DNA of 64,000 bases from UBA6522 sp965262365. Lineage in GTDB: Bacteria; Pseudomonadota; Gammaproteobacteria; Steroidobacterales; Rariloculaceae. The translations under genes and the position numbers were made by a program. The DNA lies in contig OZ253541.1 of the NCBI GenBank assembly GCA_965262365.1, forward strand, positions 5,766,001 to 5,830,000, read 5' to 3'. The notes under the pieces are model-generated. The model searched no databases, was not told the origin of the DNA, and saw nothing but the letters and a program-made list of their open reading frames with translations. Every line of letters starts with the position of its first letter. The stretch's first letter is position 1. Positions 43,599-52,392 of this stretch are shown here, in pieces.

Positions 43599-44135
43599 CT
43601 ACTCCGGGCTTCTGGCAATCAGCATGGCGAAGGGCCTGGATTGCTCATAGGCGCGATTGATCCCGGATTCCAGTGCGGAAATATTGGATTCGTCGAACAC
43701 GATTTCGTAATCGAGTCCCATGGCCTGGCAGATCGGTTCCACGATGCGGACGCTTAATTTGCCGGATCGAGACGGTGTCCGGTCAGCTTCCATTCCCTGC
43801 AGACCGAGAATCATTACGACCGGCAAGTCGTATTCAACCGCCATTACACGGATTGCGTTGATGGAATCGAGAAAACCCAGATGTTGAATAAGCAATACTG
43901 CCCGATGCTCGCAATAGGATAGAGCCGCGCAAATCGACACGCCTTCGTCCTCCTTGCATACAGGCACAAGTCTCAAATCCGGGTCGCGCTTGATCGGCCA
44001 CAACACGCCATTGCAGGTGACAATGTCAGGTAGGGCAACGACCGTTTTCACGCCGGCTTTCTTGATGGACTCGATAATGGACACGCCTCGCAACGCACGG
44101 GCGGACGTTCCAGCAGGATCAGTTGTTGATTGCAT
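43599..44135 (-). CDS. TPP-dependent 2-oxo-acid decarboxylase, alpha (pyrimidine-binding) subunit
   Basis: A 178-residue protein equal to the N-terminal (PYR) half of TPP decarboxylases. VVALPDIVTCNGVLWPI, the glutamate-bearing CKEDEGVSICAALSY (60-74, catalytic Glu that activates TPP), and VVMILGLQGMEADRTPS are visible. This is the ComD-like partner of the beta subunit just downstream. Sulfopyruvate or phosphonopyruvate are the substrates of the best known relatives, but a different 2-oxo acid is possible. Confidence 0.85.
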   Translation of the reverse strand: MQSTTDPAGTSARALRGVSIIESIKKAGVKTVVALPDIVTCNGVLWPIKRDPDLRLVPVCKEDEGVSICAALSYCEHRAVLLIQHLGFLDSINAIRVMAVEYDLPVVMILGLQGMEADRTPSRSGKLSVRIVEPICQAMGLDYEIVFDESNISALESGINRAYEQSRPFAMLIARSPE

Positions 44136-44136
44136 A

Positions 44137-45228
44137 TCAAGTCTGTCGAAAAAACGTGCGCATCATGTCAGCCGTCCGAGACATTTCCCGGTCCAGTCCA
44201 ATGGTAAAGCGAACACAGTCGGCAAAATTGGGCGAGGCGAGCAGGCGTGCAGCAATGCCGTTTTCTCTCAAGTAGTCATAGGCCATTTGAGACGTCCGAG
44301 CCGGGTCCGGGAGCGTCGTCAGCAGAAAGTTCGTTTGGCTTGGATGGACGATAACATCCTGTTCGGACAGCGCATCCGCGAACCAGCGCCGAACTCGTAG
44401 CGTTTCCGAATACACGTGTGCCGTATGCCCGGTATCTTCCAGTGCCGCAAGACCACTGCTGAATGCGGGGCTTGACACGGGAAATGTAATGCCCACGCGT
44501 CGCAACATATCGGCCACTTCAGCCGGCGCGTATGCCCACCCCAAGCGAATGCCAGCCAGCCCGTAGATCTTGGAAAACGTGCGTGTCATGACCACGTTTT
44601 GCGTGTCCCTTATGAGTGCCGCGGGGTTTTCATAGTCATCCGCATCGACATATTCGAGATACGCCGAGTCCAACACGAGCAACACGTTGTCCGGCAAACC
44701 TGCATGCAACCGCCTCACTTCAGCGCTGGACAAGTATGTGCCGGTGGGATTGTCCGGGTTGGCGATCATGACGATACGACTGTTCCCAGTGATGCAATTC
44801 AATATTGCGTCCACATCCGCAGTGAAATTTCTATCCGGCGCAGCGACGGCTTCGGCGTTGTTGGTATAGGCGTAATTGGGAATTTTCTGGTAGCCGTTGG
44901 CGCTGTAGATCAATTCATCGCCGGGAGACAGATAGGCGCGAGCAATCCTTGCCAGTATGTCATCGGAGCCGAAGCCGCAGACGACGCGGTTGGCGTCCAG
45001 ACCGAAGTGCGTGGCGATCTCCCTGGCAAGAACTGTCGACGCTGTTTCGGAGTATCTCTCAATGCTATGCATGGCGTTTATGCCTGCAGCGATTGCCGCT
45101 GGACTTGCACCGTAAGCGCTCTCGTTCGATGAGATGTTTATTTCGATTTTTCTGACGGTGCTCTCTTCTTCATAGACCATGTGTGGACGAATTCGAAGTG
45201 CTCCCGCATGCGGCGTGACTCTTGCCAT
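44137..45228 (-). CDS. Histidinol-phosphate aminotransferase-like enzyme
   Basis: A 363-residue fold-type I aminotransferase of the HisC family: INISSNESAYGASP, GFGSDDILARIARAYLSPGDE, NPDNPTGTYLS, VLDSAYLEYV and the Schiff-base Lys220 in TFSKIYGLAGIRLGW. HisC-like proteins often act on aromatic or other amino acids. The stop lies 1 bp before the alpha decarboxylase start; the pair would turn an amino acid into a 2-oxo acid and then an aldehyde. It is not in a histidine operon, which argues for a catabolic role. Confidence 0.85.
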   Translation of the reverse strand: MARVTPHAGALRIRPHMVYEEESTVRKIEINISSNESAYGASPAAIAAGINAMHSIERYSETASTVLAREIATHFGLDANRVVCGFGSDDILARIARAYLSPGDELIYSANGYQKIPNYAYTNNAEAVAAPDRNFTADVDAILNCITGNSRIVMIANPDNPTGTYLSSAEVRRLHAGLPDNVLLVLDSAYLEYVDADDYENPAALIRDTQNVVMTRTFSKIYGLAGIRLGWAYAPAEVADMLRRVGITFPVSSPAFSSGLAALEDTGHTAHVYSETLRVRRWFADALSEQDVIVHPSQTNFLLTTLPDPARTSQMAYDYLRENGIAARLLASPNFADCVRFTIGLDREMSRTADMMRTFFRQT

Positions 45229-45300
45229 CGTTAAGGTTCCATGGTCGTCATTTGTGGTTAATTCGACGGAATGCGTTCCATTTCCGACCTGGTTCCAGAT

Positions 45301-46668
45301 CTAGTGGACTTGCTGTTCATTCTTGTAAACGACACCGCCCTTCATGACGAAGGATACCTGCAGTAGTGCACGAATGTCCTCGAGCGGGTTTGCCGTCGTC
45401 GCGATCAGATCCGCGAATTTACCTGGCTCCAGCGTACCGAGGACATCTTCCTTGCGCAGTAGCTTGGCGCCATTAACGGTTGCCGTCACTATGGCATCCA
45501 TCTCGGACATCCCTGCGAGTTCGACATAGGCGATGGGTTCAAGATGACTCAAGCCGTGCGTCATGAGGCCGGACCCGACATCACTCCCGGCCGCGATCAC
45601 GACACCCGCCTGGTAAGCCCTGGCAACACCCAGCGGCTGCAATTCGAGAAACTGGTTTTTTCGAATTTTCTGATACGGGACCAGGGACGCAAGATACGCT
45701 TCGTGCCATCGGGTTATGTAGGCCAGCGTGGGAACGAAGATGGCGCCCGTCTCCCTATACAGCCGAATGGATTCTTCATCCGGGAATGAGCCATGTTCAA
45801 TCGAATACACGCCATTTCGCAGCGCGGCATTGATACTGGCGGTCCCGTGAGCGTGTGCCGATACCGTCCGCAACATGCTGTGAGCTGTTTCCACGACCGA
45901 CCTGATCTCATCGTCAAACATTTCGGGCGGGTCGTCCGGACCGCCGTTGTCTTCACTGCCGCTGCCGGAAACAGCGATCTTGATGAAATCCGCCCCTCGG
46001 CGAATCTGTTCCCTCACCTTCCACCTGCATGCATCGTACCCATCGCAAAGTGGATCGGGTGACGCGGGTTCCCAACTATTGCCATCCGTTACGTGTATCT
46101 GCTCGCCGGCGAGGAAAATTCTTGGCCCGTAGATGAGTCCCCTGTCAATGCCGTCGCGCACACTGAAGACCGAAGGACCGTTCGATCCGGCATCACGCAC
46201 GGTCGTGTATCCGGTCATCAGGGCAGTCTGCGCATTGCTGGTTGCAATAACGGTCTTCTCTGCGTCGTTGTTAACTCTTGTCCCGGAGACGCGGCCTGCG
46301 TCATCCGCCAAAACACGCGGTAGGCCGTTTTGGAGATGGACATGCATGTCCATCAGGCCGGGGAGTACAAACCGATCTTCCAGGGACAAGACGGCGGCAT
46401 TTGGGGCCCCCGCTTGCGCCGGTTCGACGTAGCCATCCAGTATGGACTCGATTACATCGTTTCTGATGACGATGGTCTGTTCTCGTTCCGGCGGCTCACC
46501 AGGTACTGCGAGCAGTGTTCCAGCGTGAACGATCACCCAGGTGTCCGTGGCGCCGTCCTGGGCTCTTGACAAGGACGGCACGGCAGCCGACAAGACAAGA
46601 CCGAGCAAAATCAGAGCCACACAAGCAGCCCGTGGCAAAAGTCCCGCTGCATTCGACTGACGATGCAT
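45301..46668 (-). CDS. Exported metal-dependent amidohydrolase (imidazolonepropionase / Xaa-Pro dipeptidase-like)
   Basis: A ~455-residue protein from ATG 46668 with a signal peptide (AACVALILLGLVLSAAVPSLSRAQ); ATGs at 46755 and 46776 would add unneeded residues. The metal site is clear: HVH in PGLMDMHVHLQ, the carbamylated-lysine-type FIKIAVSGSGSED, AHAHG, SIEHGSF and the aspartate in AAGSDVGSG. This branch of amidohydrolases includes secreted dipeptidases and Xaa-Pro or Arg peptidases. Export argues for peptide cleavage in the periplasm rather than a cytosolic ring-opening step. Confidence 0.85.
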   Translation of the reverse strand: MHRQSNAAGLLPRAACVALILLGLVLSAAVPSLSRAQDGATDTWVIVHAGTLLAVPGEPPEREQTIVIRNDVIESILDGYVEPAQAGAPNAAVLSLEDRFVLPGLMDMHVHLQNGLPRVLADDAGRVSGTRVNNDAEKTVIATSNAQTALMTGYTTVRDAGSNGPSVFSVRDGIDRGLIYGPRIFLAGEQIHVTDGNSWEPASPDPLCDGYDACRWKVREQIRRGADFIKIAVSGSGSEDNGGPDDPPEMFDDEIRSVVETAHSMLRTVSAHAHGTASINAALRNGVYSIEHGSFPDEESIRLYRETGAIFVPTLAYITRWHEAYLASLVPYQKIRKNQFLELQPLGVARAYQAGVVIAAGSDVGSGLMTHGLSHLEPIAYVELAGMSEMDAIVTATVNGAKLLRKEDVLGTLEPGKFADLIATTANPLEDIRALLQVSFVMKGGVVYKNEQQVH

Positions 46669-46772
46669 CCCGCCCGACTGCGTTGCTCGTCGGTCGAATA
46701 TTCCCGATATTCTCCCTCCTCGCGCCGAATACAGTGGAAAAACAAAACGTTTCATGGATCGATCCTGTTGCT

Positions 46773-47747
46773 TCACGTTTGATAACCTCGCGACGCTTTG
46801 AGGGTCCAGGCGAATAAATCCTTTCCCAGGAAATAGGGTTCGTAGTGAACCGGTGAAAATCCGTTATGGATTAGTAACTCCTCGATATTGTTCATCATGT
46901 CGCTGTCCAGTGAGGCGTCACGCTGATCGCGCATCCTGACCAGATGGTGCGTAACCATTCTTTCGAACTTCCGAATCTTTTCCATTTGCATTTGGGGATC
47001 GTTACGGACACGGTCGGCCAAGTGCCTCACGTTATCAAGTGTAACGCTCAGAAATCGGTTGTTCGGAAACCGGCTTGAGAGTCTATTGGCCTCGTTCAGA
47101 CTTTCGATCAACTGTTGTCGCTTCTGAGCCACCTGTCGGGCGTTGGCTGATCTGTGGCGGAAATACTGTTCCGCGTATTTTCGCAATCGGTAGAAAACCG
47201 TGGGTTCCTTGAGAAAATCCTCGGCAATATCAATGAATTCCCGCGTCCTCTGTGCAGTGAGTGAATCAGCGTGATGCATCATCAAGACGAGAGTCCCGCT
47301 TTCCTTGGCAATACGTGAGAGTTCCTTTACCGCAGCTTCAGTATTGCAATATTCAAGCGCAAACTGACCGACAATCAGATCGAAAAAACCACTGCGACAA
47401 TGGGTTGTCTCAACAGCGACACCTGAATGGAATTGAACGGCGTTTCTTGTGGGGGCACCGCGTTCATGGCTTATCGGTTGTATTTCGGCGACGTCAACGG
47501 CGTGAATTTCACAGCGTATCTTTCGGTGGTCGGCATGGTCCCTGGCCAGGAGGGCAATCGCGCCATTGCCCGTGCAAATGTCGAGCAGCCTGCTATCGTC
47601 CCGTAATGTTGCAAATGATTCGTTCCAGAACCGGAGAACATCGCCACCATAATTCTCGGCAAATAAATTTGGCAGAGAGGTAATGTTTCCTTCCGACCAA
47701 TAGGATGACCACGCGGCAATTTTCTTGCTGTTTTTCGTGGCAACCAT
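46773..47747 (-). CDS. Class I SAM-dependent methyltransferase
   Basis: A 324-residue protein with motif I LLDICTGNGAIALLA (~53-67), the acidic loop DVAEIQPIS and SGFFDLIVGQFALEYC (motif IV region), all as in class I methyltransferases. There is a long helical C-terminal domain with no further signature. The methyl acceptor cannot be told. It sits between the SoxD-like cytochrome and the amidohydrolase, co-directional with both. Confidence 0.82.
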   Translation of the reverse strand: MVATKNSKKIAAWSSYWSEGNITSLPNLFAENYGGDVLRFWNESFATLRDDSRLLDICTGNGAIALLARDHADHRKIRCEIHAVDVAEIQPISHERGAPTRNAVQFHSGVAVETTHCRSGFFDLIVGQFALEYCNTEAAVKELSRIAKESGTLVLMMHHADSLTAQRTREFIDIAEDFLKEPTVFYRLRKYAEQYFRHRSANARQVAQKRQQLIESLNEANRLSSRFPNNRFLSVTLDNVRHLADRVRNDPQMQMEKIRKFERMVTHHLVRMRDQRDASLDSDMMNNIEELLIHNGFSPVHYEPYFLGKDLFAWTLKASRGYQT

Positions 47748-47765
47748 GGCAAACCATCCAGCATG

Positions 47766-48389
47766 TCACTCAGGATCTGGCGCGGTGCCTGGGGCCGTTA
47801 ATTCCATTGCCTCGTCGCTCCAGTAAAACAGGTCTCTCGCAGGCATTTCAATGGAAAGCAAGGTTTCGGCATCAAGGGTCGTATTTTCTTCGATGATGCC
47901 GTTCAGATAGAGCAGGTAGGCGATCAGACTATAGACCTCGTCCGCGCTCAGGGTTCCCGGCGTGGCCATCGGCATGGCGCGATTGATGTAGTCAAAAAGG
48001 GTCGTCGCATAAGGCCAGTAGTTTCCGATGGTTCGGGGCAACGAGGCGTCGTGCGAAAAATTATTGTCGGGGTTGAACTCGCCGACAAGTTGATCGTTGA
48101 TCCCACCCTTGCCTTCAGGTCCGTGACAACTCAGGCACTTGAACAGATAGACCTGCTCACCGTCGGCAATCGTTCCCTGCCCGGAGGGCAAGTTGTAGCC
48201 ATCAGGCGTTATGTCGATATCCCATCGTTCAATTTCGCTCGCATCGGGTTCGCGTCCGATTTCGAATCGTTCAGGCAAGATCGGTTCATCCGCCAGGCAC
48301 ATCGTCGCCACGAATGGAGAGACAACAAAGGCCCGAACGGCATTTCGCACGAAATGGCGGTCAATTGGCTTGTTCAAGATAGTCTGCAT
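47766..48389 (-). CDS. SoxD-like c-type cytochrome
   Basis: A 207-residue exported cytochrome with a single heme site CLSCH (85-89) in LFKCLSCHGPEGKGG, after WDIDITPDGYNLPSGQGT, the phrase that precedes the heme in SoxD-type subunits. A likely methionine ligand is in RAMPMATPGTLSADE. It starts 3 bp after the SoxC-like gene. In SoxCD the cytochrome takes electrons from the molybdenum subunit and gives them to the respiratory chain. Confidence 0.85.
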   Translation of the reverse strand: MQTILNKPIDRHFVRNAVRAFVVSPFVATMCLADEPILPERFEIGREPDASEIERWDIDITPDGYNLPSGQGTIADGEQVYLFKCLSCHGPEGKGGINDQLVGEFNPDNNFSHDASLPRTIGNYWPYATTLFDYINRAMPMATPGTLSADEVYSLIAYLLYLNGIIEENTTLDAETLLSIEMPARDLFYWSDEAMELTAPGTAPDPE

Positions 48390-48392
48390 ACT

Positions 48393-49643
48393 TCAGATCA
48401 TTGCACGGAGTCCAAACGTCATACGTCCGTCGGCATCGACTCGCCACGGCCGAATTACGTTGTTGTGATAAAAGGTTGCCGGCCCTCGACCCGCGCGCGC
48501 TTCCGAAACCGTTGGTTGCCGGTAACCCATTTCGTCCGTCGCACGACTCATCAGGAGGGCCGCATTTCCAGTCCAATGCCATGGGAATGAAAAACGTGTA
48601 GTGCACTTGGACAGGATCGGCTCGTGCAATGTAGCCGATTGCCACGTGCCGCCCCCATCGACACTGATGTCAACGCTGTCAATCCTGCCGTGGCCGCTCC
48701 ATGCGAGTCCACTGATCTCGAACCATCCTCTGCCGGCCAGGACATTCGGATAAGCGGGAGAAGTGATCAGTGACTTTGGCCCCATGGAAAACGTGAACAT
48801 TTCAACCTTGCCGGTACTTCTCGCGTCCGAGTACTTGGCAGTCTCTTCACGGGTCATGAAGGGCGCGTCGCCCACTTCAATCCTTCTCAGCCATTTCACC
48901 GAGGAATTGCCCTCCCATCCAGGCAAGAGCAAGCGGACAGGATACCCTTGCTCCGGTCGAAGCGCTTCGCCGTTCTGGCCGTAGACCACCAAGGCATCGT
49001 CCCACGCCTTTGTCATGGGGATACTGCGGGTCATCACCGCGGCATCCTGCCCCTCTGCCAGAAACCAGGCTGCGTTCCTGCGCGCGCCCGCCTCGTTCAG
49101 AAGCGTAGATAGCCGCACGCCCGTCCATTCGCTGGTGCTGACCATGCCATCCAATTGCCCCGGAGTTATCTCTTCCGGAATGTCAGATCGGTTGTTGCTG
49201 GTCAAATAGCCATTGCCGGAACACTCGATGAAGCAGATACGCGATACCGAGGGAAAGCGTTTTAAATCAGCGAGTCGAAACTTCAATGGACGATCGACCA
49301 AACCATGAATGAGCAATTCGTACCGCTCGGGGTCGATCGATGGAACACCTGCGTGGTGACGCTCGAAATGCAAGTCGGATGGGGTAATGATTCCTGTCAA
49401 TCGCTCAAGAGGGGACAGCGAATATCCGTCAGGATCAAACCGGCCAACCTCGCGTGCAACTGTTTCAAACGGTGAGCGGCCCCCCAGCTCGCTTGGCAGT
49501 GCTCCTAGTACTTTGGTGGAATCAACCGCGGTAGGCGTTGTTTGCGGGTAACTTTTTTGCGGCTTCAAGACCAGACCGCTGGTTGCCAGCAGAGCGCTCG
49601 TCTTAAGCAATTTCCGCCGACTTAGTGTGTCTTCTTGGCTCAC
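48393..49643 (-). CDS. soxC: SoxC-like molybdenum sulfite/sulfane dehydrogenase
   Basis: A 416-residue protein with a twin-arginine signal (SRRKLLKTSALLATSG). HFERHHAGVPSIDP and LKRFPSVSRICFIECSGNG mark SoxC-type sulfite oxidase-fold enzymes; Cys141 in IECSGNG would be the Mo ligand. The dimerisation domain with WAGTGxI-like SGHGRIDSVDISVDGG follows. Periplasmic after Tat export as folded Mo enzyme. No soxXYZAB genes are nearby, so it likely oxidises sulfite or a related product rather than serving thiosulfate oxidation. Confidence 0.88.
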   Translation of the reverse strand: MSQEDTLSRRKLLKTSALLATSGLVLKPQKSYPQTTPTAVDSTKVLGALPSELGGRSPFETVAREVGRFDPDGYSLSPLERLTGIITPSDLHFERHHAGVPSIDPERYELLIHGLVDRPLKFRLADLKRFPSVSRICFIECSGNGYLTSNNRSDIPEEITPGQLDGMVSTSEWTGVRLSTLLNEAGARRNAAWFLAEGQDAAVMTRSIPMTKAWDDALVVYGQNGEALRPEQGYPVRLLLPGWEGNSSVKWLRRIEVGDAPFMTREETAKYSDARSTGKVEMFTFSMGPKSLITSPAYPNVLAGRGWFEISGLAWSGHGRIDSVDISVDGGGTWQSATLHEPILSKCTTRFSFPWHWTGNAALLMSRATDEMGYRQPTVSEARAGRGPATFYHNNVIRPWRVDADGRMTFGLRAMI

Positions 49644-49680
49644 GATTGCCCCCTCCCTCGGGAAAAATCCGGGGAACGCC

Positions 49681-52248
49681 TCAATTCATTTCGGGATACA
49701 GCAGCGCGTTGAACAGGAACTTGTACGTTCCGTGTGTCTGGCCGCGGTGCTGTGTCCGGAAGCCGATCAATATCACACGCCCGTCCCGGTACCCCGCGTC
49801 AATCACCGCTGCCCGGCGCGCAAGCTGCTCTTCGCCCAGAATCCACCCCCGCAGCAACACGTCGTCTTCCGGATAACTGGCCACCACCTGCCTGTCCCAA
49901 TCGCCCGAAGGCGGTAGCCAGGTTCTGTATGCGACACTGCGGAAAAACATCGCCGCCGCCTCCGCCGGCATGCCGTACCCGATGGGCGAAGTGTTATCGA
50001 CCTCGATCCGCAATAGCGACGTTGGCACAAAGAACTCGCTCTCCGACAAGCCTTCCAGCGTATTCCTGACCGGCAGGTTGAACGCCTCCGTGAACAACCG
50101 GCCAGCATTGTCGAGTGCGACCAGGACGCCGCCCTGGCCAACGAAATCCCGCAACGCTTCGATTCCAGACTCTCCTATACCGCCTTGATACTCAAACGGA
50201 TAGGCACCCATCTCACTAGGATACCTGAACGTACCGGGTGCGAACTGTCCTGTTTCGATCACCACTGGATCCTCATCGGCAAATACGATGACGTCGAAAT
50301 TCCTGCTCAGGTTGCCTCTGACATCCTCGTTGTGCAAAGTCGTGAAAGGAATGCCGAAATCATCGAGCACGAACCGGGTCCAGCCTTCATCCATGTTGCC
50401 GTTCTGCGTAAACGACCGATACAGCCCGATGCGGGGCAGGCGCAGCGCGATCGTTGCGGTTTCATTCGTGTCCTCAAGCCCGTAAGCGCTTGCATGCCAT
50501 TGCTCCAGGAGCCCCGGGAGTGCATCCTGGACCTGTGAGGAATTCCTGACGATGAAACTGCCCGCCGGCACTTGAAAGTCATCCCCCTCGATTCCGCCCG
50601 TTGAGCGGTAAACATCGGCGCCCTCCCTGAGCAGCGCAACAGCGACCGCAAAGGAGGCGTTTACGCGAGCGTCGAAGACGATATACGGTGTCGTCGGCGG
50701 CGCCATGACGCTCGGGTAGGGAATACTCGTCAACAACTCCAGGGAGGCTTCGAACGGTTCCTCGATCTGGCTGAAAGCCACTCCCATTTGCATCGGCAGT
50801 GCATGCGACGCGTTGTCGTGGAGTCTAAAAGGGACCCCAGCCGGGTAGTCACGTTCCCCGAGCATGTTGAGCACATAGGGCCGGTAGGGTTGTGCCACGA
50901 AAATCACGAAAGATCCTGCCGGGAAGTTCGCGCCGTCGCCGGCAAAGGCTTCCGTGGCCCGATGGATCTCCGCTCCGCCGAACTGCAGAATCTCGAGCAT
51001 GCGCAGCGTGGTGGGGTAATCGGTTTGCTGCGACGGAATGACAAAGGCGAACGGGTCGCCGGGGCGATGCGCTTCAACGGCGTCCCTGCCCATCTTGTAA
51101 AAGTTGTAGAGCAGGTCTTCCTTGTGCATGGCCGCGGTCTCGACCAGGCTCATGGAAGCGCTCAATATATAGTCCACCGCATCCCTCAAATGCCACCAGC
51201 CACCGGGCCACGGATCGGGAAACGTCAGGCTCCTGCGAGTCAGGAATTCCGGTATTTCATTTGGGTCGACATAGATCGGCGTGGCTATACGGGATGACGC
51301 AGTTTCGGTGAATACCGCGATCGTGTTGTGCACCATGGCGTTGGTGGTGAGCGTGCCCTTCCACCAGGCCGACGCATAGGTCGAGCCGTGGAGAACACCC
51401 TTGAGCCCATCCTTTTGCAGGTCATAGACCATGTTCGACCCGACAAGATCGATACCGCTGAAAATCAGCGGATGAATGTTGGGATCGGCCGGGTCGACGA
51501 ATGGCGGGATAAAGATGCGGGAGCCAGGACCTGCCTGGTGATGATCGCAATATACTTGTGGGAACCAGTCATGCCACAAGACCCGGCTGACGGCTCTTGT
51601 CTCCACCAGGTTGTTGGCAATTCCGTCACGGTTGTTGTCGTGTCCGGCGTAGTGATGGTATAGCCGCGGAAACGGCCCGCCTTCATACGGCGTTCCAAGA
51701 TTTCGTCTGTACCAGTCGACGACCATGAGCTGTCCGTCCGGGTTGGCTGCCGGGATCAGCAACACGATGACGTCGTCCAGCAACTGGTCGGCATCGAACG
51801 GGGTGTCCCCGACAGCCAATCTGTAAATGAATTCCACGCTGTGTTGTGAATGGGCTATTTCTACTGCGTGCAGCCCCGTTTGAATGAGGAGAATGGCTTT
51901 GCCCGTCTGGCTAAGCCGTTCAGCCTCCTCGGGCGAGAGTCCTCGTGGATCGCTCAATCTCCTGGCGATCTCACGATATCGGTCGAGGTTCGCCATGTTG
52001 TCCTCGGACGTGATGACCGCCATGATCATCGGCTCACCCAACGTGCTCTGTCCGATGTTCAGCACGGAAACCTTGTCCGATTCCTCGTCGAGCAGTTCAA
52101 AGTACGCTCGAATCTGGTGGTAATCGACGAGATTACGGTCTGCGCCAACCTCGTGGCCCAGAAATGCCTCCGGTGAAGTCTGTGCCTCGAGCGACAACGG
52201 CGCCAACAGCAATGGAAGGAACCAGACGGAAGGCAGATTTCGATTCAT
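49681..52248 (-). CDS. M14-family zinc metallopeptidase, tandem copy 1
   Basis: An 855-residue exported protein. The start is the second ATG (52248), because GGGAGGT is spaced properly from it and copy 2 has only this one. A signal peptide (LPSVWFLPLLLAPLSLEAQ) precedes an M14 carboxypeptidase-like domain with zinc HxxE in QTGLHAVEIAHSQ (129-132) and HYAGHDNNRDG (~201-211). The remainder is a long C-terminal part of unassigned type ending in a conserved FLFNALLYP. Copies 1 and 2 share their N-terminal halves nearly exactly. It precedes soxC by 37 bp. Confidence 0.9.
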   Translation of the reverse strand: MNRNLPSVWFLPLLLAPLSLEAQTSPEAFLGHEVGADRNLVDYHQIRAYFELLDEESDKVSVLNIGQSTLGEPMIMAVITSEDNMANLDRYREIARRLSDPRGLSPEEAERLSQTGKAILLIQTGLHAVEIAHSQHSVEFIYRLAVGDTPFDADQLLDDVIVLLIPAANPDGQLMVVDWYRRNLGTPYEGGPFPRLYHHYAGHDNNRDGIANNLVETRAVSRVLWHDWFPQVYCDHHQAGPGSRIFIPPFVDPADPNIHPLIFSGIDLVGSNMVYDLQKDGLKGVLHGSTYASAWWKGTLTTNAMVHNTIAVFTETASSRIATPIYVDPNEIPEFLTRRSLTFPDPWPGGWWHLRDAVDYILSASMSLVETAAMHKEDLLYNFYKMGRDAVEAHRPGDPFAFVIPSQQTDYPTTLRMLEILQFGGAEIHRATEAFAGDGANFPAGSFVIFVAQPYRPYVLNMLGERDYPAGVPFRLHDNASHALPMQMGVAFSQIEEPFEASLELLTSIPYPSVMAPPTTPYIVFDARVNASFAVAVALLREGADVYRSTGGIEGDDFQVPAGSFIVRNSSQVQDALPGLLEQWHASAYGLEDTNETATIALRLPRIGLYRSFTQNGNMDEGWTRFVLDDFGIPFTTLHNEDVRGNLSRNFDVIVFADEDPVVIETGQFAPGTFRYPSEMGAYPFEYQGGIGESGIEALRDFVGQGGVLVALDNAGRLFTEAFNLPVRNTLEGLSESEFFVPTSLLRIEVDNTSPIGYGMPAEAAAMFFRSVAYRTWLPPSGDWDRQVVASYPEDDVLLRGWILGEEQLARRAAVIDAGYRDGRVILIGFRTQHRGQTHGTYKFLFNALLYPEMN

Positions 52249-52392
52249 GGCCATACCTCCCGATTGGGCAACCCTTCACCATTCCTGCGGAAATTCAGGA
52301 ACCCGGGGGCCCGACGTAGCATCCACGGGATCCCAGTAGCCGGTATGGCCGATGTCAGTTTCCATAACTCCAACCATGCAAGATGCAATGCA

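Noticed and set aside
41492..46668. Imidazole-type pathway (histidine to imidazoleacetate, ring opened by the amidohydrolase)
   Set aside because: The amidohydrolase carries a clear export signal and resembles secreted dipeptidases, so a cytosolic ring-opening step is unlikely; kept only as an assay option for the decarboxylase.
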